A stretch of 64,000 nucleotides of DNA from Anaerolineales bacterium (GTDB lineage: Bacteria > Chloroflexota > Anaerolineae > Anaerolineales > UBA4823). Below the pieces are notes generated by a model that saw nothing but the letters and a program-made list of their open reading frames with translations, was not told where the DNA came from and did no database searches. Below, in pieces: positions 23,277-30,471 of the stretch. A program made the position numbers and the translations under genes. Every line of letters begins with the position of its first letter. Position 1 is the first letter of the stretch. The stretch covers positions 155,240-219,239 of the forward strand of contig JAGVAD010000016.1 in assembly GCA_020060465.1 (NCBI GenBank). Direction: 5' to 3'.

Positions 23277-24543
23277 ACTGATGTTCGGACATGAGTTAGG
23301 ACAACTGAAAATAAAAGGAGCCTCAAAACCGGTACACTTGGTTTGCTAAAACCCTAATCGGTAGGAGGCTCCTCATGCACAAGTTTATCAATATTCGTCC
23401 TTTTATGGAGGGCCTATTCGATGATCGAACTACAGCCCACAAAGCGGCTGAAATCGGCCAGGCGATTCTGGCGGCTCGCTCACTGCGCTTGACGGAGATT
23501 GCGGCCAAGATGCGCGGCAGCAGCGAGGCCAGCTACAAGCGCATTCAGCGGTTTGTGCGATGGACCGATCCCCGCCAAGCGTTGTGGCGTCTGTTTCAGG
23601 AGCAGGCCGAGTTTGTGATCGGCGATCCCACCGAGATCGAGCGCCCACAAGCCTGGAAAACGGAGTACGTGGGCACGCTCCAAGACGGCAAGACCAGGGG
23701 TTTTTGGGCCTTGCTGTTGGCGACCCCTTATCGCGGGCGGGCTATTCCCTGCGGCTTGCTCACCTACTCGTCGAGAACCATCGCCGCCGAACTGGATTCG
23801 CGCAATCTGAACCATTTCCGCGCTTTTGCCGGGCTCAAAGACCTGCTGGGTGAACGGCCTTTGGTTTTGGATCGGGAGTTCAGTTACCTGGACTTGTTAG
23901 TCAACCTGGTCGAAGAGCAGATCAATTTCGTGATCCGCCTAAAGTTGGGCAGCCAGCCACCTAAGTTCTGGGATAGCGATGGGCGAGAAGTAGCCTTGAC
24001 TATCGCTCCGGGAGAAACTGTGATTCACAACCGAGTGTGGTACAAAGGCAAGGTCTGTGTGAATTTGATCGGGAGCTGGGGCAAGGGCTTCAAAGACCCC
24101 TTGTGGATCATGACCAACTTGGAAGCCAAAGAAGGACAGCGTATTTATTTCGCCCGCATGAAAATCGATGAGTCTTTTCGCGATCTAAAAAGCCTGTTGG
24201 GGATGACCAAACTGATGAATAAAAAACAGCAGATCATGGAAAAGATGCTGGCCTTGCTTTTCCTCGTCTATGCCATCGGCCTCTTGATCGGTGAAGGTCT
24301 GCGGGATCATTTGTATGGCGAGCTCATCCAGGAGCAGGAGCTGGTTCCCGAGAATGAGCGCATCCCCGGATCACCCTGTCTGAAAAAGGGCAAGAAGTGG
24401 AAACGCTATTCGGGCTTGTTCATCTTGCTCAAGCAGAATTGGTCGCTTTCGGCTAAAGAGTGGCAGATGATTTTTTCCCCTGCTTTGACGTCTTTTTTGA
24501 CCATAGTTCAGCACCCTGTCCTAACTCATATCTGAACTTCAGT
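23277..24543 (+). mobile_element. IS4-superfamily insertion sequence, apparently complete
   Basis: 1,267 bp bounded by 27-bp imperfect inverted repeats (23277-23303 and 24517-24543). The left end reads ACTGATGTTCGGACATGAGT then TAGGACA; the right end, inverted, differs at three positions only. One transposase gene fills the interior. No target-site duplication is evident (left flank ...GTTGTGT, right flank TTATTCC...). The element sits exactly between two divergent promoters, leaving both -35 boxes intact. Confidence 0.85.
23375..24535 (+). CDS. IS4-superfamily DDE transposase
   Basis: 386 residues. The DDE parts are 'FVIGDPTEIERP' (Asp), 'PLVLDREFSYLDLLVNL' (Asp) and 'YFARMKIDESFRDLKSLLGM', the Y-R-E-K motif of the IS4 group with the catalytic Glu. 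The N-terminal region ('SLRLTEIAAKMRGSSEASYK') is a DNA-binding helix pair. There is no stop or frameshift, so the enzyme may be active. The coding region ends inside the right inverted repeat, as in compact IS elements. It is flanked by 27-bp terminal repeats. Confidence 0.88.
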   Translation: MHKFINIRPFMEGLFDDRTTAHKAAEIGQAILAARSLRLTEIAAKMRGSSEASYKRIQRFVRWTDPRQALWRLFQEQAEFVIGDPTEIERPQAWKTEYVGTLQDGKTRGFWALLLATPYRGRAIPCGLLTYSSRTIAAELDSRNLNHFRAFAGLKDLLGERPLVLDREFSYLDLLVNLVEEQINFVIRLKLGSQPPKFWDSDGREVALTIAPGETVIHNRVWYKGKVCVNLIGSWGKGFKDPLWIMTNLEAKEGQRIYFARMKIDESFRDLKSLLGMTKLMNKKQQIMEKMLALLFLVYAIGLLIGEGLRDHLYGELIQEQELVPENERIPGSPCLKKGKKWKRYSGLFILLKQNWSLSAKEWQMIFSPALTSFLTIVQHPVLTHI

Positions 24544-24553
24544 TTATTCCATC

Positions 24554-24582
24554 TTGACAAAATGGAACATTTGTTCTATCAT
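24554..24582 (+). promoter_or_regulatory. Promoter with SOS-box-like palindrome before the VOC gene
   Basis: TTGACA (24554-24559), 17 bp, TATCAT (24577-24582). The spacer contains GAAC-ATTT-GTTC (24565-24576), which matches the Gram-positive-type LexA box GAAC-N4-GTTC exactly. Placed between -35 and -10, a repressor bound there would block RNA polymerase. LexA control is inferred from the motif only. Confidence 0.6.
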
Positions 24583-24631
24583 TTGATTCTTGACATTAAT
24601 GGTCATCATATTCAAACAGGAGACTTTACTC

Positions 24632-25036
24632 ATGAGCAAAAATTCCGTTTCAACTCATTTGATGTTCTTTGGTGCAGCTAGCGAGGCTATGGAGCTGTAT
24701 CAATCCGAATTCGATGAATTTAAAATCCAGGAAATCTACAAGTATGGTGATTCTGATGGCGAAATGGCGGGGAAAATTAAAATTGCAAAGGTGAAATTTG
24801 CAGATCATGATTTGATAATCATTGATAGCCCACCTGTGCATGATTTTACATTTACGCCTGCAATGTCGCTATTTGTAGATTTCGAAGATACTGCCGATCT
24901 TGATCATGCATTTGAAGTTCTTTCGAGTAATGGGAAAGTTTTTATGCCTTTAGATAATTATGGGTTCAGCCCAAGATTCGGATGGGTGCAGGATCGCTTT
25001 GGAGTGTCCTGGCAGCTTAATCTTAAGCCGAAATGA
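24632..25036 (+). CDS. VOC-superfamily protein (PhnB / 3-demethylubiquinone methyltransferase-like)
   Basis: 134 residues from the ATG at 24632 (CAGGAG upstream). 'VSTHLMFFGAASEAMELYQS' and 'FKIQEIYKYGDSDGEMAGKI' form the first beta-alpha-beta-beta-beta module, and 'TPAMSLFVDFEDTADLDHAF', 'EVLSSNGKVFMPLDNYGFSP' and 'FGWVQDRFGVSWQLNL' form the second. This is the PhnB-like (PF06983) branch of the glyoxalase/bleomycin-resistance fold. Members are often misnamed as methyltransferases; no methyltransferase motif is present. The function is unknown. A near-perfect promoter with an SOS-box-like palindrome precedes it, so it may be damage-induced. Confidence 0.85.
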   Translation: MSKNSVSTHLMFFGAASEAMELYQSEFDEFKIQEIYKYGDSDGEMAGKIKIAKVKFADHDLIIIDSPPVHDFTFTPAMSLFVDFEDTADLDHAFEVLSSNGKVFMPLDNYGFSPRFGWVQDRFGVSWQLNLKPK

Positions 25037-25455
25037 CGAGTTAGCCGCCGACCGGTTAATAGAAACGTCAAGGACCAGGAAGAAGTGGGGAATAGAATCG
25101 CTTCGAAATGCAAGTCGAGCAGGCGCTTCAGCGGTCGTTCTTCACTCCCTGCTTAACCCCCGCTATCCCCCCAGCCCTTTCCTGGCGGAGTTGGTCTGTT
25201 TTCTTCAGAGAAAGATCGCATCTTTATCCAGGCGGCTGAAGGTCTGTCGTCATCTCCAGAATCTCGGCAGGAGTACTTCCAGCCTGTTTTTTCCCCGCCG
25301 GCGACGCCTGAGGGTCTGCCCGGATTGCAGCCGCAGTCAAGTCATGGGCGTTCAGCCAAGCTGCTCTTGACGGAGGCGCGCGCCTGGCGCGCCTTTCCCC
25401 GCTCGGATAAAGAGTATAATTCACCTGCGAATTGAACCTTGCAGGCGGAGTTGGC
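25037..25455. other. Intergenic region before the glycan locus
   Basis: 419 bp with no credible gene; possible frames have biased, patternless translations. AGGCGCGC (25374-25381) and GCGCGCCT (25387-25394) form a perfect 8-bp stem with a 5-base loop followed by TTTCCCC, which may be a weak terminator insulating the glycan operon from upstream transcription. Confidence 0.4.
25415..25420 (+). promoter_or_regulatory. Probable -10 box for the glycan locus
   Basis: A perfect TATAAT 36 bp upstream of the ATG at 25456. No good -35 is visible at 16-18 bp, so an activator or a weak -35 would be needed. It is the only promoter-like signal before the first genes of the long plus-strand glycan locus. 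Confidence 0.45.
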
Positions 25456-26421
25456 ATGCGACGACTTTCAGTTGTAATACCGGTTTATAACGAGGCGGAG
25501 AGCCTCCCGCTTCTACATCAGGCGATTCAACAGGCGCTTTGTACGCAGCCCGACCTGTGGTGGGAGGTCGTTTATGTGGATGACGGCAGCCTGGATAACA
25601 GTATGCAGGTTTTAGAAAGCCTGGTCAAAGATGACCCTGAACACACCCGGGCGGTGGAACTGCGGCGTAATTTCGGACAGACAGCCGCCATTGCCGCCGG
25701 GATTGACCATTCCCAGGGGGAGATCATCATCTTGTTGGATGCCGACTTGCAGAATGACCCCGCTGATATTCCAATGATGCTGGAGAAAATGGATCAAGGC
25801 TATGATGTGGTCAGCGGCTGGCGGGTGAATCGGCAAGATAAATTCTTCACCCGCGTGCTTCCCTCCAGGCTGGCGAATTGGCTGATCTCCTTCGTGACCG
25901 GTGTGCATCTGCACGATTATGGTTGCACCTTAAAGGCGTATCGTCGCGAAGTGCTGACCGGCTTTCGTTTGTATGGGGAAATGCATCGCTTTATTCCTGC
26001 CTATGCTCACTCGGTTGGGGCGCGGATGATCGAAGTGCAGGTGAATCATCACCCGCGCCGCTTTGGACGCACGAAATACGGCCTGACCCGCACCTTGAAA
26101 GTGATTCTGGATTTGTTCACGGTGAAATTCCTCATCAGTTTCGCCAACAAGCCCATTTACCTCTTTGGCGGAACGGGCATTTCGTTGATGGCTTTCAGCA
26201 TGATGACACTGTTATTTCTGCTGGTGCGCCGATTGTGGCTGGGGACTTCGGTGACCCGCTCGCCGTTTTTCTCCATCAGCGCCATGTTCTTTATTCTGGG
26301 ATTTCAATCCATTTTGATGGGCTTGATCGCCGAACTTTTGGTGCGTACCTATCACGAAGCCCAACAAAAGCCCACTTATACCGTGCGGCGGGTGCTTGCC
26401 CCCGCTTCGGATCAGACATAG
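25456..26421 (+). CDS. Glycosyltransferase family 2, polyprenyl-phosphate-sugar type (DPM1/ArnC-like)
   Basis: 321 residues from the ATG at 25456 (GGAG upstream). The GT-A domain has 'LSVVIPVYNEAESLPLL', 'EVVYVDDGSLDNS', 'RNFGQTAAIAAGID', the metal-binding 'ILLDADLQNDPADI' and 'HDYGCTLKAYRREVL'. Two C-terminal transmembrane helices follow (about 230-255 and 268-290). This is the architecture of enzymes that put a sugar on undecaprenyl phosphate (ArnC, GtrB). It probably makes a lipid-linked sugar for later addition outside the membrane. It is the first gene of the glycan locus; the GT4 gene starts 3 bp after its stop. Confidence 0.9.
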   Translation: MRRLSVVIPVYNEAESLPLLHQAIQQALCTQPDLWWEVVYVDDGSLDNSMQVLESLVKDDPEHTRAVELRRNFGQTAAIAAGIDHSQGEIIILLDADLQNDPADIPMMLEKMDQGYDVVSGWRVNRQDKFFTRVLPSRLANWLISFVTGVHLHDYGCTLKAYRREVLTGFRLYGEMHRFIPAYAHSVGARMIEVQVNHHPRRFGRTKYGLTRTLKVILDLFTVKFLISFANKPIYLFGGTGISLMAFSMMTLLFLLVRRLWLGTSVTRSPFFSISAMFFILGFQSILMGLIAELLVRTYHEAQQKPTYTVRRVLAPASDQT

Positions 26422-26424
26422 GCC

Positions 26425-27585
26425 ATGCGCATTCTGGTGGTGATCTATGAGTTTCCCCCCATCGGCGGCGGGGGAGGCATGGTTGCGCGAGACATCAGCC
26501 TGGGTCTGGCGCGACGCGGCCATGAAATTCGGGTGTTGACGGCGCACTACCAGGGTCTGGCTCGCCAGGAGGAACTGAACGGCGTGCAGGTGCTGCGTGT
26601 GCCTTCTGCTCGCCAGTCGGCGTATCAAGCCGGTCTGGTTTCCATGTCGGGCTTTGTTTTGGCAGGGTTGTGGGCCGGGCGTCGGCTTCTGCGCCAATGG
26701 CGCCCGGACTTGATGCATGTTCATTTCGCCGTCCCCTCTGGGCCAGTTGCCTGGGCGTTATCGCGGTGGTCGGGCATTCCTTATGTGCTCACTGCTCACC
26801 TGGGAGATGTGCCCGAAGGCGTGCCGGAGAAAACCGGGCGATGGTTTCGTTGGGTTTATCCCTTCACGCCGTCCATCTGGCGCGACGCCGCGCGCGTGGC
26901 AGCGGTGAGCGAACACACTCGTCAGCTTGCTTTGCGCCATTATCCGGTGCAGGTGCAGGTGATCCCGAACGGCGTAGATTTGAGTGAGCTTCCCCTCGAG
27001 ACGATCAGCGTCAACCACCCACCGCTCATCGTTTTTGCCGGTCGTTTTGCGCCGCAAAAAAACCCCTTGCAACTGGTGCACACCCTGGCAGAGCTGAAAC
27101 ATTTGCCCTGGCATTGCCTGATGATGGGCGATGGACCGCTGCGCCCGGAAGTGGAACGCGCCATCCAGAGCGCCGGGCTGCAAGAACGCTTCACGCTTCC
27201 TGGCTGGGTTTCCCCAGAAGAGGTGTTGGAGGGTTTTCGCAATGCGGATATTTTGTTCATGCCCTCTCTGTCAGAGGGACTGCCGGTGGTGGGCGTGCGC
27301 GCCCTGGCATTGGGCTTGGCGGTGGTCGCCGGACGGGTGGGCGGTTTCCTCGATTTGGTAGATGTGGGCGAAAATGGTTTTTTGATTGACCCTGAAAACC
27401 CGGATGGGTATGTCCAGGCGTTGCAAGAATTGCTGACCTCGCCCACGCGTTTGCGAGCTTTTCGCTGCGCCAGTCGTCGAAAAGCGCAACAGTTCGATGT
27501 GGAGCAGGTAATTGAGGCGTATGAAACGCTGTTTCGCAGCGTGTTAGATGAGAGAAATCGCTCAAATGGCTCGCCTCTCAGGTGA
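26425..27585 (+). CDS. Glycosyltransferase family 4
   Basis: 386 residues, full length. The N-terminal half has 'MRILVVIYEFPPIGGGGGMV', 'RGHEIRVLTAHY' and 'DLMHVHFAVPSG'; the C-terminal half has 'VIPNGVDLSELP', 'IVFAGRFAPQKNP' and the donor site 'ADILFMPSLSEGLPVVGVRA', where the E-x7-E of GT4 becomes E-G-L-P...R. It would add one sugar to the growing glycan on the cytoplasmic face. It begins 3 bp after the GT2 gene and overlaps the following membrane protein. Confidence 0.92.
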   Translation: MRILVVIYEFPPIGGGGGMVARDISLGLARRGHEIRVLTAHYQGLARQEELNGVQVLRVPSARQSAYQAGLVSMSGFVLAGLWAGRRLLRQWRPDLMHVHFAVPSGPVAWALSRWSGIPYVLTAHLGDVPEGVPEKTGRWFRWVYPFTPSIWRDAARVAAVSEHTRQLALRHYPVQVQVIPNGVDLSELPLETISVNHPPLIVFAGRFAPQKNPLQLVHTLAELKHLPWHCLMMGDGPLRPEVERAIQSAGLQERFTLPGWVSPEEVLEGFRNADILFMPSLSEGLPVVGVRALALGLAVVAGRVGGFLDLVDVGENGFLIDPENPDGYVQALQELLTSPTRLRAFRCASRRKAQQFDVEQVIEAYETLFRSVLDERNRSNGSPLR

Positions 27586-28522
27586 TTTTCTAAAACGCTC
27601 GCGCTGGCTGCGTTTCGTCGGCAGCAGCCTGGCCGCGGCGCTGCTGATTTACCTGCTCAGCCAGCAAGGTTGGTCAGAGATCGTGGCCGCCATTCGCCAG
27701 ATCGCGCCCTGGCGGCTGTTCCTGGCTCTGGCTTTGATGTTGATCTCGCGCCTTGCAGTTACCGCCCGCTGGTATGTTTTGTTGCGCTCGGCTCGCACAC
27801 CGGTCGCCTTCTCCCAGGTTTTGCGCATCACGTTCGCCGGGTTGTTCGCCTCGAATTTTTTACCCACCACCGTTGGCGGCGATCTGGTGCGTATCGCTGG
27901 GGCATTGCAGATGAAATTGGATCCCGCCGTCAGCGCCGCTTCGCTGATCGTTGATCGGGCGGTCGGCATGATCGGCATGGCGATGGCCGCGCCGTTTAGC
28001 CTGCCGGTGTGGGCGAGCGGCGGGTTGAGCAACGCGGGTTTCGTCCCGCCGACCTGGGCGCTTTCTGCATCGCCGCTGTTGCGCGGTCTGGAGACGATTT
28101 ATCAATCCCTCGTCAGAGGGTTGCAGCGGATTTACTCGGCGTTTAAACTATGGTTGCGCCAGCCCGGCGCGCTGGCTTTATCGTTGGCGTTTAGCTGGGT
28201 GCATATGCTTTGTTTGTTTGGCGTCATCTCTCTCTTGCTGGGCGGGGTAGGCGAAGAAATGCCTCTCTGGTTGATCGGCGGCCTGTATAGCCTGGTTTAT
28301 TTCGTCACGTTATTGCCGGTGTCTATCAATGGCTATGGCGTGCAGGAGTTTTCGATGACGCTGATTTTCTCGAATTTGGGGCGGGCGTCGGTCGGTTCCG
28401 GCTTGATCGTTGCTTTGTTATTCCGCACTTTGATGATGACCGCCAGCCTGCCAGGCGCTGTATTCATACCGGACATTCTCTCCGCTGCGCGGGATACACC
28501 AGCCAAAATATCCATCGAGTGA
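27548..28522 (+). CDS. Lysylphosphatidylglycerol synthase TM-domain / UPF0104 membrane protein
   Basis: 324 residues (ATG at 27548; an ATG at 27566 is an alternative). Membrane helices lie near residues 22-40, 55-75, 85-105, 120-150, 205-230, 235-262 and 280-305. 'FAGLFASNFLPTTVGGDLVR' and 'VSINGYGVQEFSMTLIF' are the two conserved segments of the family. It overlaps the end of the GT4 gene by 38 bp. A flippase or lipid-transfer role in glycan assembly is likely, as for the paralogue at 355-1431 which also pairs with a GT4. Confidence 0.82.
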   Translation: MREIAQMARLSGDFLKRSRWLRFVGSSLAAALLIYLLSQQGWSEIVAAIRQIAPWRLFLALALMLISRLAVTARWYVLLRSARTPVAFSQVLRITFAGLFASNFLPTTVGGDLVRIAGALQMKLDPAVSAASLIVDRAVGMIGMAMAAPFSLPVWASGGLSNAGFVPPTWALSASPLLRGLETIYQSLVRGLQRIYSAFKLWLRQPGALALSLAFSWVHMLCLFGVISLLLGGVGEEMPLWLIGGLYSLVYFVTLLPVSINGYGVQEFSMTLIFSNLGRASVGSGLIVALLFRTLMMTASLPGAVFIPDILSAARDTPAKISIE

Positions 28523-28526
28523 TCTG

Positions 28527-30446
28527 ATGAGTACGCCGCCGCGTAATTCACCCACAACTTTCTTTGGCGCTGTGCAAGTCGTTCTGGAGCGGCTGGTTCG
28601 TTGGCTGGCAGCATTGAGGAACGCTAACCTGGCCGGGTTCATCTTTTGTATGCTGGCGACCCCAGGGTTGGCTTTCTTGCCGTTTACCCGTTATTTACAA
28701 AGCGATTGGTCGCGCCTGGCAATCCTGTGCCTCGCGGCGATGGCAGGCAGCATTTTCTTGTACGCCTGGGCGCAGCGTCATTCTCGCTCAGCCGGTGGTT
28801 GTTGGGTGGTCTATTTCTCTATCTCGCTTACGCTGGCAGCGGTCGTTTATGTTGCTCTGTCGTATGCGCAGGATATTTCCACTTATCCGTTGACCCTCAC
28901 CTGGTCGGAGACCAGCCGATATTATTACGCCTCGCTGTTTTTTGCGAAACGCATCTACGGCGTAGATGCGCCGCCAACCGTTTTGCATCCCAGCCGTTAT
29001 TTATTGCAAGCGATACCCTTTATCATCGCCGATACGCCGTTGTGGCTGCACCGCGCCTGGCAGGCGTTGCTATGGGTGACCTTGCCGGCGTTGACCGCCT
29101 GGCTGTTGGCAAAACGCATGGCGCTCAGCAATCCTTTCCATCAGTGGATGTTAGCAGGGGCGGCTTTCCTGTACTTGATGATTGGGCCGGTCTATTATCA
29201 TTTGCTTGTACCGATCATCTTGATGTTGTGGGGGTTTTCTACGCCGATGAAATTCGCCGCTGGCTCGAACTGGATACGATCGCTGATCCTGCTGTTCATG
29301 GCTTCGGCCTGGGCGGGCATCAGCCGGGTGAACTGGTATCCGGTTCCAGGCTTGTTAGCTGCGACTTTGATCTTCCTGGAAGAACCGATCCAGCATACAG
29401 ACGCGTCGGATCGTCCATTCTTCGGTCTAAATGCTGCTGTCTGGCGGTATTTGCTCAAAGCAGCTTTGTTGACTGTCCTGGGCGCGGGCACAGCGTTATT
29501 GGCCCAAATCGCTTATATTTCTTGGTCGGGCAACCAGGCGGAACAATTTACGACCAGCTTCACCTCCGACCTGTTGTGGAGCCGCCTGCTGCCCAACCCG
29601 ACTTTTGCGCCGGGCATCTTATTGGGCATTGTTTTGGTATCTCTACCCGCAGCGTTGATCGTGGTTGGAAAACTGCTTCAGCCTTTTCACGGCGCGCCGA
29701 TGCTGCGGCGCGTCCACCCGCTGCGTCTGTTGGGCTTGATGGGCATTTTGCTGGTTTTGTTGATCGGCGGGCTGGTGGTGAGCGTAAAGATCGGCGGTGG
29801 CAGCAATCTGCATAATATGGACGCTTATCTGGTCTTGCTTGTCGTGATCTGCGCCAGCGTGTTTTCGGATCGCCTGACGCCGGATTTCCCTGCGGACGCG
29901 GCGCGCTCCGATTTTCGCCTTCAGCTTTCAAATAGATTGTTGCAAAGCGGGCTGGCGCTGGTTATTCTGATGGGGACGGCGTTCACTGTCGCGCCGCGCG
30001 CTCCATCCGCGCCCCTGCCCGACCGCGCCCAGGCAGAGAGGGGCGCAGCCACGATTGTTGAAGCGGCGCAGGCGGTCGGCGAGCGCGGCGGACAGGTGTT
30101 ATTCATCTCGAACCGCCATCTACTTACATTTCATCAGATTCGTAATGTAGCGCTGATTCCAGATTATGAGCGGGTATTTTTGATGGAAGTCGCTATGGCT
30201 GGCGATGCCGCTTATCTGACCAGATTTTATAATGACCTGAAAAATCACCGTTTTGCTCTCATCGTCAGCGAGCCGCTTTCGCGTCAGCAAAAGGGGGGTG
30301 AGGGGGTGTTTGGGGCTGAGAATGACGCCTGGGTCAAACGGGTGTCGCGTTATGTTTTGTGTTACTACGAGCCGGTCAAAACCCTGCGCGCCGTTCAGGT
30401 GCAGCTTTTAGCGCCGCGCGCCGCGCCGGAGGCAGGTTGCCCCTGA
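28527..30446 (+). CDS. Large polytopic membrane protein, GT-C-like, unknown
   Basis: 639 residues with about ten to twelve hydrophobic helices between residues 35 and 460 and a periplasmic-like C-terminal domain after a final helix (about 470-490). 'TLTWSETSRYYYASLFFAKR' follows TM3 and could be the first external loop with the acidic catalytic residues typical of GT-C glycosyltransferases. No exact family was recognised. It begins 4 bp after the UPF0104 gene and is followed by a second membrane protein of similar size, so the pair may add lipid-linked sugars outside or polymerise the glycan. Not a recognisable Wzy or Wzx. Confidence 0.65.
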   Translation: MSTPPRNSPTTFFGAVQVVLERLVRWLAALRNANLAGFIFCMLATPGLAFLPFTRYLQSDWSRLAILCLAAMAGSIFLYAWAQRHSRSAGGCWVVYFSISLTLAAVVYVALSYAQDISTYPLTLTWSETSRYYYASLFFAKRIYGVDAPPTVLHPSRYLLQAIPFIIADTPLWLHRAWQALLWVTLPALTAWLLAKRMALSNPFHQWMLAGAAFLYLMIGPVYYHLLVPIILMLWGFSTPMKFAAGSNWIRSLILLFMASAWAGISRVNWYPVPGLLAATLIFLEEPIQHTDASDRPFFGLNAAVWRYLLKAALLTVLGAGTALLAQIAYISWSGNQAEQFTTSFTSDLLWSRLLPNPTFAPGILLGIVLVSLPAALIVVGKLLQPFHGAPMLRRVHPLRLLGLMGILLVLLIGGLVVSVKIGGGSNLHNMDAYLVLLVVICASVFSDRLTPDFPADAARSDFRLQLSNRLLQSGLALVILMGTAFTVAPRAPSAPLPDRAQAERGAATIVEAAQAVGERGGQVLFISNRHLLTFHQIRNVALIPDYERVFLMEVAMAGDAAYLTRFYNDLKNHRFALIVSEPLSRQQKGGEGVFGAENDAWVKRVSRYVLCYYEPVKTLRAVQVQLLAPRAAPEAGCP

Positions 30447-30471
30447 CAGGCGGCCCTGGAAGGCAGTGATT

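Noticed and set aside
24632-25036. Ubiquinone-biosynthesis methyltransferase
   Set aside because: The PhnB-like domain is often named this way, but no SAM-binding motif is present; it is a VOC fold.
25224-25457. 77-codon minus-strand frame before the glycan locus
   Set aside because: Patternless, overlaps the start of the GT2 gene and has no ribosome-binding site.
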